From Xanthobacteraceae bacterium (GTDB lineage: Bacteria; Pseudomonadota; Alphaproteobacteria; Rhizobiales; Xanthobacteraceae), in assembly GCA_030039655.1 (NCBI GenBank), contig JASHVC010000506.1, forward strand, positions 1 through 5,275: a stretch of DNA of 5,275 nucleotides, in the 5' to 3' direction. The notes under the pieces are model-generated. The model did not search any database. It was not told where the DNA came from and was given only the letters and a program-made list of their open reading frames with translations. A program made the translations under genes and the position numbers. Of the stretch, positions 5,268 to 5,275 are shown in pieces (within the stretch, counting starts at the first letter, position 1; each line of letters begins with the position of its first letter).

Positions 5268-5275
5268 CCAGCCGG

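Noticed and set aside
5218..5275. ATG 5218 opening a frame to the window end (MRAKHLFHPLVPANAG...)
   Set aside because: No ribosome binding site, and the frame is simply read-through of the palindromic repeat (VPANAGTQ-type translation); it does not resemble an RND pump start.

Overview
The window looks like chromosomal DNA of a GC-rich proteobacterium, most likely an alphaproteobacterium of the Bradyrhizobium/Rhodopseudomonas kind. The main clue is a family of intergenic palindromes beginning GTAGCCCGGAT and ending in its complement (here at 738-824, 1048-1112 and 1601-1718), which from memory is typical of that group. The genus is an inference; no rRNA or marker gene is present to prove it.

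Left part (1-737). A leftward gene without a recognised family starts at 588 and is still open at base 1. Its 149-bp upstream region carries short repeats and a possible promoter. Codon use in this gene is visibly less GC-biased than in the efflux genes.

Middle part (738-1721) is a mosaic. It holds a palindromic repeat, a 196-bp copy of the 3' end of a tetR gene (94% identical to the intact gene further right), and half of a second palindromic repeat. Then comes a hairpin-rich leader, a 78-codon gene for a small exported protein ending in four tryptophans, a strong intrinsic terminator and a third palindromic repeat. The second and third repeats share a perfect 33-bp core in opposite orientation, so the small-gene cassette sits between inverted repeats.

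Right part (1722-5275) is a drug or solvent efflux locus. A leftward TetR repressor gene is divergent from a rightward operon encoding an outer-membrane efflux lipoprotein (NodT/OprM type) and an RND-type periplasmic adaptor, which overlap by ATGA. A near-perfect 28-bp palindrome lies in the divergent region and overlaps the -35 and spacer of the probable operon promoter. The expected logic is that TetR blocks the operon until an inducer is bound; the adaptor and outer-membrane channel then work with an inner-membrane RND pump. No pump gene is visible: 39 bp after the adaptor stop a short palindromic repeat begins and the window ends, so the pump is presumably just beyond the right edge or elsewhere.

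The most interesting parts are the truncated tetR duplication joined to repeats, the small cysteine-pair/tryptophan-tail exported protein in an inverted-repeat cassette, and the leader of that gene, where a possible 24-codon upstream ORF ends directly on a CCCTCC that is complementary to the gene's own Shine-Dalgarno sequence.
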